A stretch of 64,000 nt of DNA from Hyphomicrobiales bacterium (GTDB lineage Bacteria; Pseudomonadota; Alphaproteobacteria; Rhizobiales; Rhizobiaceae), in contig UCHD01000004.1 in assembly GCA_900472175.1 (NCBI GenBank), positions 526,726 to 590,725 on the forward strand, given 5' to 3'. The translations under genes were made by a program, and so were the position numbers. Of the stretch, positions 18,077-27,184 are shown piece after piece. The notes under the pieces were generated by a model. The model did no database searches, was not told where the DNA came from, and saw only the letters and a list, made by a program, of their open reading frames with translations. Position 1 is the stretch's first letter. The number at the start of each line of letters is the position of its first letter.

Positions 18077-18319
18077 TCAGGCGAGTGAGATAGTGTAGTT
18101 TTCAATCACCGTGTTGGCGAGGAGTTTCTCGCACATCGCCTTCACTTCGGCTTCGGCCTTTGCCTTGTCGGCAGTGTCGATCTGCAGATCGAAGACCTTG
18201 CCCTGGCGGACATGGCCAAGGCCCTCGAAGCCGAGCGCGCCGAGCGCGCCTTCGATTGCCTTGCCCTGAGGGTCGAGAACGCCGTTCTTCAGCGTCACTG
18301 TTACACGTGCGTTGATCAC
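18077..18319 (-). CDS. purS: FGAM synthase subunit PurS
   Basis: An 80-residue PurS, the small bridging subunit of the PurL-PurQ-PurS complex. It shows RVTVTLKNGVLDPQGKAI at the N-terminus and the ferredoxin-like pattern GKVFDLQID, then CEKLLANTVIENY at the end. It lies 16 bases after purC. Required wherever PurL is the short type, as here. Confidence 0.97.
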   Translation of the reverse strand: MINARVTVTLKNGVLDPQGKAIEGALGALGFEGLGHVRQGKVFDLQIDTADKAKAEAEVKAMCEKLLANTVIENYTISLA

Positions 18320-18335
18320 TGTCGTCTTATCCTGC

Positions 18336-19100
18336 TTATTTCACCAGAACCGGGCCGGAGCCGCGGGGCGGTTCGTTTTCGTTCATGATGCCAAGGCGGC
18401 GGGCCACTTCCTGGTAGGCCTCGACAAGGCCTCCCATGTCGCGGCGGAACCGGTCCTTGTCCATCTTTTCCTTGGTCTCGACGTCCCACAGACGGCAGCT
18501 GTCCGGCGAAATCTCGTCGGCCAGAATGATGCGCATCATATCGCCTTCGAACAGACGGCCGCATTCGATCTTGAAATCGACCAGCTGGATGCCGACGCCG
18601 AGGAACAGGCCGGTGAGGAAGTCGTTGATACGGATGGCGAGCGCCATGATGTCATCGAGTTCCTGCGGGCTTGCCCAGCCGAACGCTGTGATATGCTCTT
18701 CGGAGACCATCGGGTCTTCAAGCGCATCGGCCTTATAGTAGAATTCGATGATCGAGCGCGGCAGGACAACGCCTTCCTCGATGCCGAGGCGCTTGGCCAG
18801 CGAGCCGGCAGCCACGTTGCGCACGACGATCTCGAGCGGAATGATTTCCACTTCCTTGATCAGCTGCTCGCGCATGTTGAGGCGGCGGATAAAGTGCGTG
18901 GGAATGCCGATGCGGTTCAGATGGGTGAAGATGTATTCTGAAATCCGGTTGTTGAGCACACCCTTGCCATCGATGATCTCATGCTTCTTGGCGTTGAAGG
19001 CCGTAGCATCGTCTTTGAAGAACTGGATCAGAGTGCCTGGCTCCGGACCTTCGTAGAGGATCTTGGCCTTGCCCTCGTAGATACGGCGGCGACGGTTCAT
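18336..19100 (-). CDS. purC: SAICAR synthetase
   Basis: A 254-residue PurC that ligates aspartate to CAIR. It starts [18 protein letters not shown] and holds the signature blocks [18 protein letters not shown] and [11 protein letters not shown] followed by [14 protein letters not shown]. The start is ATG 19100; the longer frame to 19166 runs into the promoter region. It is the first gene of the purC-purS-X-purQ operon. An inverted repeat TGAAATG-N4-CATTTCA lies 70 bases upstream and could mark its control region. Confidence 0.98.
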   Translation of the reverse strand: MNRRRRIYEGKAKILYEGPEPGTLIQFFKDDATAFNAKKHEIIDGKGVLNNRISEYIFTHLNRIGIPTHFIRRLNMREQLIKEVEIIPLEIVVRNVAAGSLAKRLGIEEGVVLPRSIIEFYYKADALEDPMVSEEHITAFGWASPQELDDIMALAIRINDFLTGLFLGVGIQLVDFKIECGRLFEGDMMRIILADEISPDSCRLWDVETKEKMDKDRFRRDMGGLVEAYQEVARRLGIMNENEPPRGSGPVLVK

Positions 19101-19169
19101 GAATGGTGTCTCTATCTCTAAAGGCGCTCTTGGGCTGCGCGCTCGGTATTTTCTAAGGCGGTCCATAAC

Positions 19170-19187
19170 TGAAATGAAACCATTTCA
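19170..19187. promoter_or_regulatory. Inverted repeat between purC and the ATPase-inhibitor gene
   Basis: TGAAATG-N4-CATTTCA, perfect 7-base arms, in the 245-base divergent gap. No T-run follows, so an operator is likelier than a terminator. The binding protein is unknown. Confidence 0.5.
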
Positions 19188-19345
19188 CAATCGGCGACTG
19201 GTCCGATCCCCTGAATTACGTCTTCAGGATCACCTCCAAGTGAGCACGAAAGTCGCCATGCCGGAAAACTTCGCATTGCACTTTTGGCGACCTTTTGGTT
19301 TATGGGCGCAAAGCTAAACTGAAAACGGTTTTTGGGAGATCAAAG

Positions 19346-19660
19346 ATGACCAATATGCAGGATCGCGAAAAGGCATTCGAATCGAAATTTGCTCTCGATG
19401 CGGAGCTGAAGTTCAAGGCCGAGGCGCGCCGCAACAAGCTTCTTGGTCTCTGGGCCGCCGAACTCCTGGGCAAAAGCGACCCGGCGGCCTATGCGAAGGA
19501 AGTCGTTGCCGCCGATTTCGAAGAGGTTGGCCATGAGGATGTCGTGCGCAAGGTTCGTGCAGATTTCGATGCGGCCGGCATTTCGCTCACTGACGACGAA
19601 ATTCGCCTGAAGATGCTGGAGCTTCTGTCAGAAGCCGTGACGCAGGTCCAGAACGGCTGA
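19346..19660 (+). CDS. DUF1476 protein, zeta-type F1-ATPase inhibitor
   Basis: A 104-residue protein of the DUF1476 family. The landmark REKAFESKFALDAELKFK, then ARRNKLLGLWAAELLG, matches the alphaproteobacterial zeta subunit that in Paracoccus blocks F1-ATPase rotation with its N-terminal helix. The C-terminal half is a four-helix-bundle-like segment (DDEIRLKMLELLSEAVTQV). In rhizobia the inhibitory strength is reported to vary between species, so function is inferred from the family. The start is ATG 19346 with GGGAG upstream; the longer frame is not supported. Monocistronic, followed by a strong terminator. Confidence 0.92.
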   Translation: MTNMQDREKAFESKFALDAELKFKAEARRNKLLGLWAAELLGKSDPAAYAKEVVAADFEEVGHEDVVRKVRADFDAAGISLTDDEIRLKMLELLSEAVTQVQNG

Positions 19661-19683
19661 TATCCGTTCATTCTTTCCTTTTT

Positions 19684-19713
19684 AAACCGCCCGGATTTTC
19701 GGGCGGTTTTTTT
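19684..19713. terminator. Bidirectional terminator
   Basis: AAACCGCCCG, loop GATTTT, CGGGCGGTTT plus T-run; perfect 10-base stem between the convergent DUF1476 and GGDEF-EAL genes. Confidence 0.92.
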
Positions 19714-22351
19714 ATGCCTGGAAATTGCAGGGGATTCGATTACGTGGGTTTTTCACGGCAATTGCACCCGGACGCCAGTTGCCCGCGCGAAGGAACGTCT
19801 CAAGGTCTGCCTTGGCCATTGGCTTCGCAAAAGCATAGCCTTGCAAAATATCGCAGCCCAGATCACGCAGGATATGGGCGTGCTGGACGGTCTCCACCCC
19901 CTCGGCAACGACTTCGATATTCAACGAGTGGCCGATATCGATAATGGATCCCACCAGCTTGCGTTGTTCGGCGGAATCAAGAATGGGTGCGACGAGCGCG
20001 CGATCGATCTTCAACCGGCTGGGGCTCAGCTTCATCAACCCGACGATCGATGCGTGCCCGGTCCCGAAGTCGTCGATTTCGATATCTATGCCCAGCGTTT
20101 TGAGGTTGCTCAGGGTTTGCGAGGCAATCTCGTCGAGATCATCGAGGAAGATCGATTCCAGCAGTTCGAACGATAGCCTGCCACGGGGGATGCCCAGTTT
20201 TTTCAGGTTTTCGATCAGGCCTGGCTCCCGCAGGCGTGGCGAAGAGACATTGACGGAAATGCGCGGAATTTTCAGGCCATGGGTGTCCCAATAGCCAAGG
20301 TCCGTCAGCGCCTGTTCGGCGATGCGCCGGTCGATTGCCGGCAGCGCGTTGATATCCTCGGCGATCTTCAGAAAATAATCCGGCGCACGCAGGCCGTGCT
20401 GTGGATGTACCCAGCGAGCCAGCGTTTCGACACCTGCTATATCGAGCGTTTGCGCGTCGAACTGCGGTTGATAGAACGGGACAAACTCACCGTCTTCCAG
20501 CCCCTTGATGATCTCATCGGCGGTCCGCTTGGCGTGATGAATTTGTGTTTGCAGTTGTTTGGTGAAAAACTCGTAGCGGTTCCGGCCGAGGCCCTTGGCG
20601 CGGTAGAGGGCGATGTCGGCGTTCATCAGTGACTGTTTGGCGTCGACCGTGCTGCCAACCGTCCAGGCGATGCCGACGCTGGCCCCGAATCGGCATATGT
20701 GCCCCTCAAAGGCTGCTGGCTGGCGTAGGGCATCGATAATCGTGTCCGCAAGATCTGTCACTGCCTCCTGCGAATGGCAGGCGTCGCACAGCACCAGGAA
20801 TTCATCGCCACCGATACGCGCTACAAAATCCGTGTCGCCGACAATTGATGTGAGAACCTGTGCGGTATGCATCAACATGGCGTCGCCGGCGCGATGACCG
20901 AGCGTGTCATTGATCTGCTTGAAGCGATCGAGATCGATATGCAGGATGGCGCAATAGGCGACTTTTTCGGCAATCCAGTCATCAAGGCGCTGATCGAGAA
21001 AGCGGCGGTTCGGCAGTCCGGTCAAGTGATCGTGCAATGCGTTGTATTCGATGCGGCTGCGGGCCGCTTCCAGTTCAAGATTGCGCGCCTCGGCCAGTTG
21101 CTTTGCCCGCTCGAGGTCATCACGCAGGGCGATATCCTCGGTGACGTCCCAGTTGGCGCCGATGAGCTTACGTTCACCCTCTGTGTCGGTGAAGGTAACG
21201 GAGCTTGAGCGGATATGGCGGGTTTCACCGTCCGGACGGACTATCCGAAAAGCGTTGAAGAACGGTACCGTTGAGGTTATGCCTGCCGTTACTCTAGCCA
21301 GTGCGGCGGCACGGTCATCCGGGTGCAGGCGCTGTTCAAAGACTGCGCCGTGCTGATTGGCACTGATGGGCTCGAGACCATAGATACGCAGCAATTGTTC
21401 GTCGCGGACGACGGCGCCGGTGTCCAGGTTTGCTTCGAACACGCCGACCTTGGAAACGTCGAGCGCCAGCCTCAGACGCCGTGTTGTTTCTTCAAGCTGG
21501 GCCTCAGCCTTCTTTCTCTCGGTGATGTCGGTATCCGTACCGATGATGCGGCTGGGCTTTCCATCCTTGCCCCATTCAACGGAGGCGCCCCGGCTTTCGA
21601 TCCAGACCCAGTGACCGTCGGCATGGCGTTCGCGATATTCGAATGTATTGAAGGCGACATCGCCATCGTCCTGGCGGCGAATGCACTCGATCACATGCTG
21701 ACGGTCGGCCGGATGTACGGTCTCGATCCAGACCTCCAGCGAGCCATTGACGGCCGCTTCTGCGCTCATGCCGCGGATGGTTTTCCAATGGGTCGAGTAA
21801 AACAGATCACCGGTGCTGAAATCGTGATCCCAGACACCCTGATGGGCGCTTTCCAGCGCGTATTTCCACCTGGTCTCATTTTTCTGCAGAGCAGATATGG
21901 TCTGCTTCAATGCGTCAATCGACTGTATTTGCAGTGTGATCCCGGTTGAATCATCGGCCGCTTGAGCAAATGTAGCATAGGCCCAAAAGGACTGTGTGGG
22001 AGTTAGAAGACGGATTTCAAGCGGCTTTGGCGAGGGGGTACCCCGCAGGGCTTCCGCTAATGCGCCGCGCACGATCAAGTCATCCTCATCCTGGACGAAC
22101 GTGAGGATGTGCTCGCCAGTAATCATCCGGGCCGGAAGTGCCAGCGCGGCCGCGAACGCAGCGTTCACGCTGACGATATGCCCGGTCCTGTCGATCACGC
22201 ACGACCCGCTGAGCGAAGCCGCTGCGAGGCTGTCGCTGGCCGGCTGGCGGGTGGCCATTGCCGGCTTTGCCCGCAGTTTTGGGTTGTGGCTGGCGGCTTT
22301 CACGTGTCCGTCGGTCCCCGCATGAATTTTCCGCATCATGACCGACGACAA
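19712..22351 (-). CDS. PAS-PAS-PAS-GGDEF-EAL c-di-GMP enzyme
   Basis: An 879-residue cytosolic protein: a divergent PAS (about 45-145), two PAS_3-type sensors (about 160-285 and 290-410, the latter ending GANWDVTEDI), a linker helix, GGDEF (435-600) and EAL (610-870). The cyclase signature GGDEF (514-518) is intact. The EAL triplet reads ETL (642-644), but Asn701, DDFGTG (760-765), Lys781, Glu817/820 and Gln837 are all present, so phosphodiesterase activity is plausible. It could be bifunctional. No membrane segment or I-site RxxD is apparent. The start TTG 22351 has GGGGG 6 bases upstream; ATG 22339 is the alternative. Confidence 0.93.
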   Translation of the reverse strand: MSSVMMRKIHAGTDGHVKAASHNPKLRAKPAMATRQPASDSLAAASLSGSCVIDRTGHIVSVNAAFAAALALPARMITGEHILTFVQDEDDLIVRGALAEALRGTPSPKPLEIRLLTPTQSFWAYATFAQAADDSTGITLQIQSIDALKQTISALQKNETRWKYALESAHQGVWDHDFSTGDLFYSTHWKTIRGMSAEAAVNGSLEVWIETVHPADRQHVIECIRRQDDGDVAFNTFEYRERHADGHWVWIESRGASVEWGKDGKPSRIIGTDTDITERKKAEAQLEETTRRLRLALDVSKVGVFEANLDTGAVVRDEQLLRIYGLEPISANQHGAVFEQRLHPDDRAAALARVTAGITSTVPFFNAFRIVRPDGETRHIRSSSVTFTDTEGERKLIGANWDVTEDIALRDDLERAKQLAEARNLELEAARSRIEYNALHDHLTGLPNRRFLDQRLDDWIAEKVAYCAILHIDLDRFKQINDTLGHRAGDAMLMHTAQVLTSIVGDTDFVARIGGDEFLVLCDACHSQEAVTDLADTIIDALRQPAAFEGHICRFGASVGIAWTVGSTVDAKQSLMNADIALYRAKGLGRNRYEFFTKQLQTQIHHAKRTADEIIKGLEDGEFVPFYQPQFDAQTLDIAGVETLARWVHPQHGLRAPDYFLKIAEDINALPAIDRRIAEQALTDLGYWDTHGLKIPRISVNVSSPRLREPGLIENLKKLGIPRGRLSFELLESIFLDDLDEIASQTLSNLKTLGIDIEIDDFGTGHASIVGLMKLSPSRLKIDRALVAPILDSAEQRKLVGSIIDIGHSLNIEVVAEGVETVQHAHILRDLGCDILQGYAFAKPMAKADLETFLRAGNWRPGAIAVKNPRNRIPCNFQA

Positions 22352-22402
22352 TGAAAGCCCCCTTAATGCAGGAGACCTAAACTAAGTATCGCGGTTGCAG
22401 GA

Positions 22403-22957
22403 TCAGGGCTGAAGCCGGTTGAGGAACTGGGCAAAGACCATGGTGCCCTCGGGCCAGGGGCCGTGGCCGGATTCGCTGTTGATATGCCCGGATTCGCCGG
22501 CGTCCACCAGCAGTGAGCCCCAGGCGTTGGCCATATCACCGGCATGTTCGTAGGTGCCGAACGGATCGTTGCGGCTTGCCACGACAAGGCTGGGGAACGG
22601 CAACGGATCACGCGGGTAGGGGCCGAACGTCATCAGGTGTTTCGGTCTGATCTTCGGATTGGTCACTTCGGGCGGAGCAACGAGGAAGGCGCCGGCAATC
22701 TTTTTTTCGATATGCGGCAAGGCGTGAAGTGCGGTGGCCACGCCCAAGGAGTGCGCAACAAGCACGACGGGTTTGGTCGATGCATTGATATCGTCGATCA
22801 TGCGTTTGACCCAGTCTTCACGCACCGGTTTTGCCCACTCGGCCTGCTCGACGCGCCGCGCGGAGGCGAGCTTGTTCTGCCACCGGGTTTGCCAATGGTC
22901 CGGCCCGGAATTGGTGTAGCCGGGGATGATCAGGATATCTGCTTCTGATGCTTTCAT
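22403..22957 (-). CDS. RBBP9/YdeN-family alpha/beta hydrolase
   Basis: A 184-residue serine hydrolase of the RBBP9 (DUF1234-like COG3545) family. IIPGYTNSGPDHWQTRWQ is the family opening; the nucleophile is in VLVAHSLGVATA (AHSLG instead of GxSxG, normal here); the acid is in VASRNDPFG and the His in GESGHINSESGHGPWPEG. Substrate unknown; relatives show weak esterase activity. The start ATG 22957 (MKASEADILIIPG) fits the fold; the longer frame to 23032 adds non-homologous residues. It lies 50 bases before the GGDEF-EAL gene's start on the same strand. Confidence 0.9.
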   Translation of the reverse strand: MKASEADILIIPGYTNSGPDHWQTRWQNKLASARRVEQAEWAKPVREDWVKRMIDDINASTKPVVLVAHSLGVATALHALPHIEKKIAGAFLVAPPEVTNPKIRPKHLMTFGPYPRDPLPFPSLVVASRNDPFGTYEHAGDMANAWGSLLVDAGESGHINSESGHGPWPEGTMVFAQFLNRLQP

Positions 22958-23182
22958 AATAAGGGCGATTTGAGGTCGGTGACAGCGGAAGTCAAGTGTA
23001 CGGCATGCAGATCTGGTATATGATGGCTGCATGGGCGATCGGTGACGACGCTCCGTGGCAGCGAGTGAGCCAGTGTCGAGAGCATCGGATTACGGTCAAG
23101 GATACCAGAATCCCCTCGAAATCTAAAATATTGATTGTTCTCGAATGACGTAACCACGCGGTTTTCAGGAGGAGAATTGGTC

Positions 23183-23989
23183 ATGACAGTCTTTCATGTA
23201 ATGGCAGGATCCGGCACCGGACTTGCGCATCCGGGCATTCGCCGGATCGGTGTTGCCGACGTATTCGATGCGCTGCGTCTCGGTTGGCAAGATTTTAACG
23301 CAAAGCCGTCCCACTATGTCTTTCTCTGCCTGATCTATCCGATCGCCGGGGTGGTACTTGCGACCTGGAGTTCCGGGGTCAACATGTTGCCGCTGCTCTA
23401 CCCGCTGGCTTCCGGCTTTGCCCTGCTCGGCCCGGTTGCGGCCATCGGCCTCTACGAGATCAGCAGGCGCCGCGAGATCGGCATGGACACCTCGTGGCGG
23501 CACGCCTTCGATGTGCGACGCTCTCCGGCGCTGGCTTCGATCCTCGGGGTGGCCCTCATGCTGCTGGTGCTGTTTGTCGTCTGGCTGCTGGTGGCGCAGT
23601 CGCTTTACACGCAATTGTTCGGTGACGTGCCGGCGGCGTCGCTTTCGGAACTGTCACATCAGGTTTTTGCAACCGAGCAGGGCTGGACCTTGATCCTGGT
23701 CGGCAATGCGGTTGGTTTCGTCTTTGCGGTGATCGTGCTGTCGACGGTGGTGGTGTCATTTCCGCTGCTGCTTGAGCGGGATGTCGGTGCGGTTGCCGCC
23801 ATCGAAACGTCAGTGCGTGCCACGCTTACCAACCCGGTTCCGGTGGCCGTCTGGGGCTTTATCGTTGCTGCCGGTCTGGTGATCGGCTCTATCCCGGTTT
23901 TCGTCGGTCTTGCCGTCATCATGCCGATCCTTGGGCATGCGACGTGGCATCTTTATCGCAAGATGGTTGCCGTACCGCAAGGCAAGTAA
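23183..23989 (+). CDS. DUF2189 integral membrane protein
   Basis: A 268-residue inner-membrane protein with about six hydrophobic segments. The N-terminal block HPGIRRIGVADVFDALRLGW and LLYPLASGFALLGPVAAIGLYEISRRRE are characteristic of DUF2189 (COG5473). No catalytic motif is visible, and its role is unknown; such proteins are common in alphaproteobacteria. The ATG at 23183 has AGGAGGAG about 8 bases upstream, better than the in-frame upstream ATG at 23135. It is convergent with the PilZ gene, 72 bases away. Confidence 0.9.
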   Translation: MTVFHVMAGSGTGLAHPGIRRIGVADVFDALRLGWQDFNAKPSHYVFLCLIYPIAGVVLATWSSGVNMLPLLYPLASGFALLGPVAAIGLYEISRRREIGMDTSWRHAFDVRRSPALASILGVALMLLVLFVVWLLVAQSLYTQLFGDVPAASLSELSHQVFATEQGWTLILVGNAVGFVFAVIVLSTVVVSFPLLLERDVGAVAAIETSVRATLTNPVPVAVWGFIVAAGLVIGSIPVFVGLAVIMPILGHATWHLYRKMVAVPQGK

Positions 23990-24061
23990 CGCAGCGAGAG
24001 TCGACAATGTCCAGACGTGCCGCCCGCATGGCGGCGCGCCACTCGCCGTGATACCCAGGAC

Positions 24062-24367
24062 CTACCGGAAATATTTGAAATATGACGAAATCTGCGCCGC
24101 CGTATTGGAGGACATGTCGAGCCGGATGCCGATCTTGTCGCCACGATACCATTGCACGACACCGGTCAGGTGGCCGAACTCCTCGCTTTTGATCGATACC
24201 TGCTGGCCGGTCGTGGCATTGATATCAAAGTAGAGCTGAAAGCAGATGCCGGCGGCCGACAGGTCCTTGACGATCCCCCGGCTCGAACCGCCCTTGCAGG
24301 TGACTTCACCGGTAAATTTCGTTGCCGTGCGCACGGCGTTACGTTCGATTGTCTGGTTGTACGCCAT
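24062..24367 (-). CDS. PilZ-domain c-di-GMP-binding protein
   Basis: A 101-residue single PilZ domain. Both ligand motifs are present: RNAVR (RxxxR) near residue 9-13 and DLSAAG (D/NxSxxG), so c-di-GMP binding is expected. The C-terminus (VVQWYRGDKIGIRLD) closes the barrel. Free-standing PilZ proteins in rhizobia affect motility, exopolysaccharide or attachment, but the output here is unknown. A GAGGAG site precedes ATG 24367. Nearby GGDEF proteins (19.7 kb and 47.3 kb) could supply the signal. Confidence 0.93.
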   Translation of the reverse strand: MAYNQTIERNAVRTATKFTGEVTCKGGSSRGIVKDLSAAGICFQLYFDINATTGQQVSIKSEEFGHLTGVVQWYRGDKIGIRLDMSSNTAAQISSYFKYFR

Positions 24368-24490
24368 GATCCACCCATCTCCTCTGCCTTCAATTGCATG
24401 CAGTCTCCCACGCAGGGTTGAGTAAAGGTTTTAGAAATTCAACTGCAATTGAATGAACTGGGCCGAAATTGGGCATTTCAGCTTGAAAGT

Positions 24491-24513
24491 GCGGAGAGCC
24501 ATTGGCTCTCCGC
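24491..24513 (-). terminator. Hairpin after purB
   Basis: GCGGAGAGCC, loop ATT, GGCTCTCCGC: perfect 10-base stem starting 10 bases past the purB stop. The following minus-strand sequence is only moderately T-rich. Confidence 0.7.
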
Positions 24514-24522
24514 GGGGATCGA

Positions 24523-25824
24523 TCAGCCGAATACGCGGCGGAAGATCGTGTCGACATGCTTGGTGTGATAGCCGAGGTCGAACTTTTCACGGATTTCCGA
24601 TTCCGGCAGAGCTGCGCGCACTTCGGCGTCGGCCAAAAGTTCCTCAAGGAAATCAGCGCCCTTTTCCCAGACCTTCATGGCATTACGCTGGACGAGGCGG
24701 TAGCTGTCTTCACGCGAAACGCCAGCCTGGGTGAGGGCCAGAAGCACGCGTTGGCTCATCACCAGGCCGCGGAACTTGTTCATGTTCTTCAGCATGTTTT
24801 CCGGGTAGATCACCAGCTTTTCGACGACGCCTGCCAGACGGTTGAGGGCAAAGTCGAGGGTGATCGTCGTATCCGGGCCAATGGCGCGCTCGACGCTGGA
24901 ATGGCTGATGTCGCGCTCATGCCAGAGAGCAACGTTTTCCATGGCCGGAACAACCGACATGCGCACCAGACGGGCAAGGCCGGTCAGGTTTTCGGTCAGC
25001 ACCGGATTGCGCTTATGCGGCATTGCCGACGAGCCCTTCTGGCCAGGCGAGAAGAACTCTTCCGCTTCCAGAACTTCGGTGCGCTGCATGTGGCGGATTT
25101 CGATGGCGACGTTTTCGATCGACGAGGCGATGACGCCGAGCGTCGCGAAGAACATGGCATGGCGGTCGCGCGGGATGACCTGCGTGGAAATCGGCTCGGC
25201 AACCAGGCCCAGCTTTTCGCAGACATATTCTTCGACATGCGGGTCGATATTGGCAAATGTACCGACGGCGCCGGAGATCGCGCCGGTAGCGATTTCGGCG
25301 CGGGCAGCGACCAGACGGTCGCGGTTGCGCTTCATCTCGGCATAGAAGCGGGCGAAGGTCAGGCCCATCGTGGTCGGCTCGGCATGAATACCGTGGCTGC
25401 GGCCGATGCGGACCGTGTCCTTGTGTTCGAAGGCGCGGGTCTTCAGTGCATTGAGCACGCGATCAAGGCCGGCAAGCAGCAGGTCGGCAGCGCGCACCAG
25501 CTGGATGTTCAGCGTCGTGTCGAGCACGTCGGACGAGGTCATGCCCTGGTGGACGAACCGGCTGTCGGGACCGATGAATTCGGCCAGATGCGTCAGGAAG
25601 GCGATGACGTCATGCTTGGTGACAGCTTCGATTTCATCGATGCGTGCAACGTCGAAGGTTGCAGCGCCGCCTTTTTCCCAGATAGTCCGGGCAGCTTCCT
25701 TGGGAATGACACCGAGTTCGGCCAGTGCGTCGCAGGCATAGGCCTCGATTTCGAACCAGATGCGGAATTTGGTTTCCGGCGACCAGATGGCCACCATTTC
25801 CGGCCGGGAGTAACGGGGGATCAT
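24523..25824 (-). CDS. purB: Adenylosuccinate lyase
   Basis: A 433-residue fumarase/ASL-superfamily enzyme acting twice in purine synthesis (SAICAR to AICAR; adenylosuccinate to AMP). The superfamily signature GSSAMPHKRNP is at 264-274, with active-site histidines in KHDV (71) and SHGIHAEP (144). Length is standard. It is the last gene of rpe-DUF2259-membrane protein-purB on the minus strand (62-base gap from the membrane protein), so it may rely on an upstream promoter. A strong hairpin ends the unit. It is 5.4 kb from purC, separate from the other pur genes. Confidence 0.98.
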   Translation of the reverse strand: MIPRYSRPEMVAIWSPETKFRIWFEIEAYACDALAELGVIPKEAARTIWEKGGAATFDVARIDEIEAVTKHDVIAFLTHLAEFIGPDSRFVHQGMTSSDVLDTTLNIQLVRAADLLLAGLDRVLNALKTRAFEHKDTVRIGRSHGIHAEPTTMGLTFARFYAEMKRNRDRLVAARAEIATGAISGAVGTFANIDPHVEEYVCEKLGLVAEPISTQVIPRDRHAMFFATLGVIASSIENVAIEIRHMQRTEVLEAEEFFSPGQKGSSAMPHKRNPVLTENLTGLARLVRMSVVPAMENVALWHERDISHSSVERAIGPDTTITLDFALNRLAGVVEKLVIYPENMLKNMNKFRGLVMSQRVLLALTQAGVSREDSYRLVQRNAMKVWEKGADFLEELLADAEVRAALPESEIREKFDLGYHTKHVDTIFRRVFG

Positions 25825-25886
25825 GGGCTTTCAGCTTTCGTCAGAATGGGAGTTGGCTGAGCCTCTAGCAAAGATAGACGGTAATC

Positions 25887-26429
25887 TCAACGTTGCTGTT
25901 CGGGCATCCGCGCCGCAAGCCACAGGCTGGCGAGGCCAAGCGCTGCAAAACCGAGCGGCAGATAGAGGCGGATCCCCATGACGACGAACTGATAGATGGC
26001 GCTGGCCGAGGTGAAGGTGAATTGGTAGACCCAGGTGCCGGTGCCGAACGGTGCATGCCAGCGGGCATAAAAAATCCGGTACTCTAGGGCAAAGAGAATG
26101 GCTGTGAAGGCTATAGTGCAGACCGTCAGGCACAGGAAGAATGCCGCAAAACGGGTTTCCCTGCCTCTGCCAATCGCGCCGAAACGGCCAAGAAACAGCG
26201 CGAACGGCCAGGCAATCAGACCACCCGAAAAGAACAGCAGCAGAATGCTGGTGAGATGCGAGGTTTCGGCGCCGTTGCGCAGGTAGAGCGCCAGGAGGGC
26301 CGATAACGCCATCACGAGGCCCCAGAGCGGCGCACCGAGCAGGGTTTCACGCAAGCCTGGCAGAGAATGGCGCATCCGTTGCGCCAGCCAGGCCGTCCCA
26401 CCTGTTTCTGCCGGGTCCGGTGACATCAT
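25887..26429 (-). CDS. Four-helix membrane protein of unknown function
   Basis: A 180-residue protein with four hydrophobic segments (about 33-50, 62-82, 95-115, 145-172) and Arg-rich loops. No motif I can name. Start ATG 26429 overlaps the DUF2259 stop (ATGA), so it is translated with it. Cotranscription with a secreted DUF2259 protein suggests a shared envelope role, which is inference. The second in-frame ATG three bases on is equally possible. Confidence 0.8.
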   Translation of the reverse strand: MMSPDPAETGGTAWLAQRMRHSLPGLRETLLGAPLWGLVMALSALLALYLRNGAETSHLTSILLLFFSGGLIAWPFALFLGRFGAIGRGRETRFAAFFLCLTVCTIAFTAILFALEYRIFYARWHAPFGTGTWVYQFTFTSASAIYQFVVMGIRLYLPLGFAALGLASLWLAARMPEQQR

Positions 26430-27184
26430 GGCGCCGGCGAAACCGGAACGGCGATCCAGCGGCCGTCGCGCCCTTCGAAACCGTAGCTCAAGACCTGGAC
26501 AAGGGCCACATGGACCGGTTCGCCCTCTTGCGGATTATAGACCATCACACCGCCGATGCGGTAACCCGTGGGGCATTTGCGGCTGTCGGGAATAGCCGTG
26601 TCGGCATGCAGGGCGCGGTCTGATGGTTTGCCGTCCTCCGCCTGAAAGGCGAGGCGAAACCCGATCGACTGCGGTGTGACATCCTTGCATTGCGCGGATG
26701 GTTCAAAGGGAACTTCACTCAGCGTCAATGTGAAATCACCGCCAACCGGCGGATCGACGGCATATTGCCGGTAGCTCAGGCGATGAGCGTCGCCTTCCAC
26801 TTCCGTGACCGGATTGAAGGCGGCCAACAAGCCGGGGTTGGCGGCAAGATCGAATTTCTCGACAAGCGGCGCGGCTTTTGCAGCCGTTTGTGCCCGTACC
26901 TTGGCAAGGCTGGTATTTTCCTCGTCGAGGCGCAGCCGGATCGGCGTGCCGGCAAGGAAGGTGTCCTTGCGAGTGTCGAGGAAGAAGATGTTCGAATAAG
27001 GAAAGCCGGAGCCGTCCTGAACACCGTATTCCTCGAAGGCAAAGACGCCGCCATCGGCCGAAAAACCGATCGGCTGGAAGGAAGCGAAATCGCCGGCGCT
27101 TGCGGCCGTTGCAGACAGGACCGAGGCCAGTGCAGATAGCACCCAAGCCAGCAGTGATGCAGCGATCGCGCCTGACAATCTCAC
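26426..27184 (-). CDS. DUF2259 predicted secreted protein
   Basis: A 252-residue protein with a signal peptide ([10 protein letters not shown], hydrophobic core, likely cleavage after ASA at ~30). The mature part begins [30 protein letters not shown], the DUF2259 (COG5497) hallmark. Two Cys (in SAQCKD and RKCPTG) could pair in the periplasm. Function unknown. It starts with GTG 27184, overlapping the rpe stop (GTGA), and overlaps the next gene too, so three genes are chained by translational coupling. Confidence 0.88.
   Translation of the reverse strand: MRLSGAIAASLLAWVLSALASVLSATAASAGDFASFQPIGFSADGGVFAFEEYGVQDGSGFPYSNIFFLDTRKDTFLAGTPIRLRLDEENTSLAKVRAQTAAKAAPLVEKFDLAANPGLLAAFNPVTEVEGDAHRLSYRQYAVDPPVGGDFTLTLSEVPFEPSAQCKDVTPQSIGFRLAFQAEDGKPSDRALHADTAIPDSRKCPTGYRIGGVMVYNPQEGEPVHVALVQVLSYGFEGRDGRWIAVPVSPAP

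Noticed and set aside
24502-25860. 452-codon plus-strand frame opposite purB
   Set aside because: Antisense shadow; no family resemblance and purB is unmistakable.
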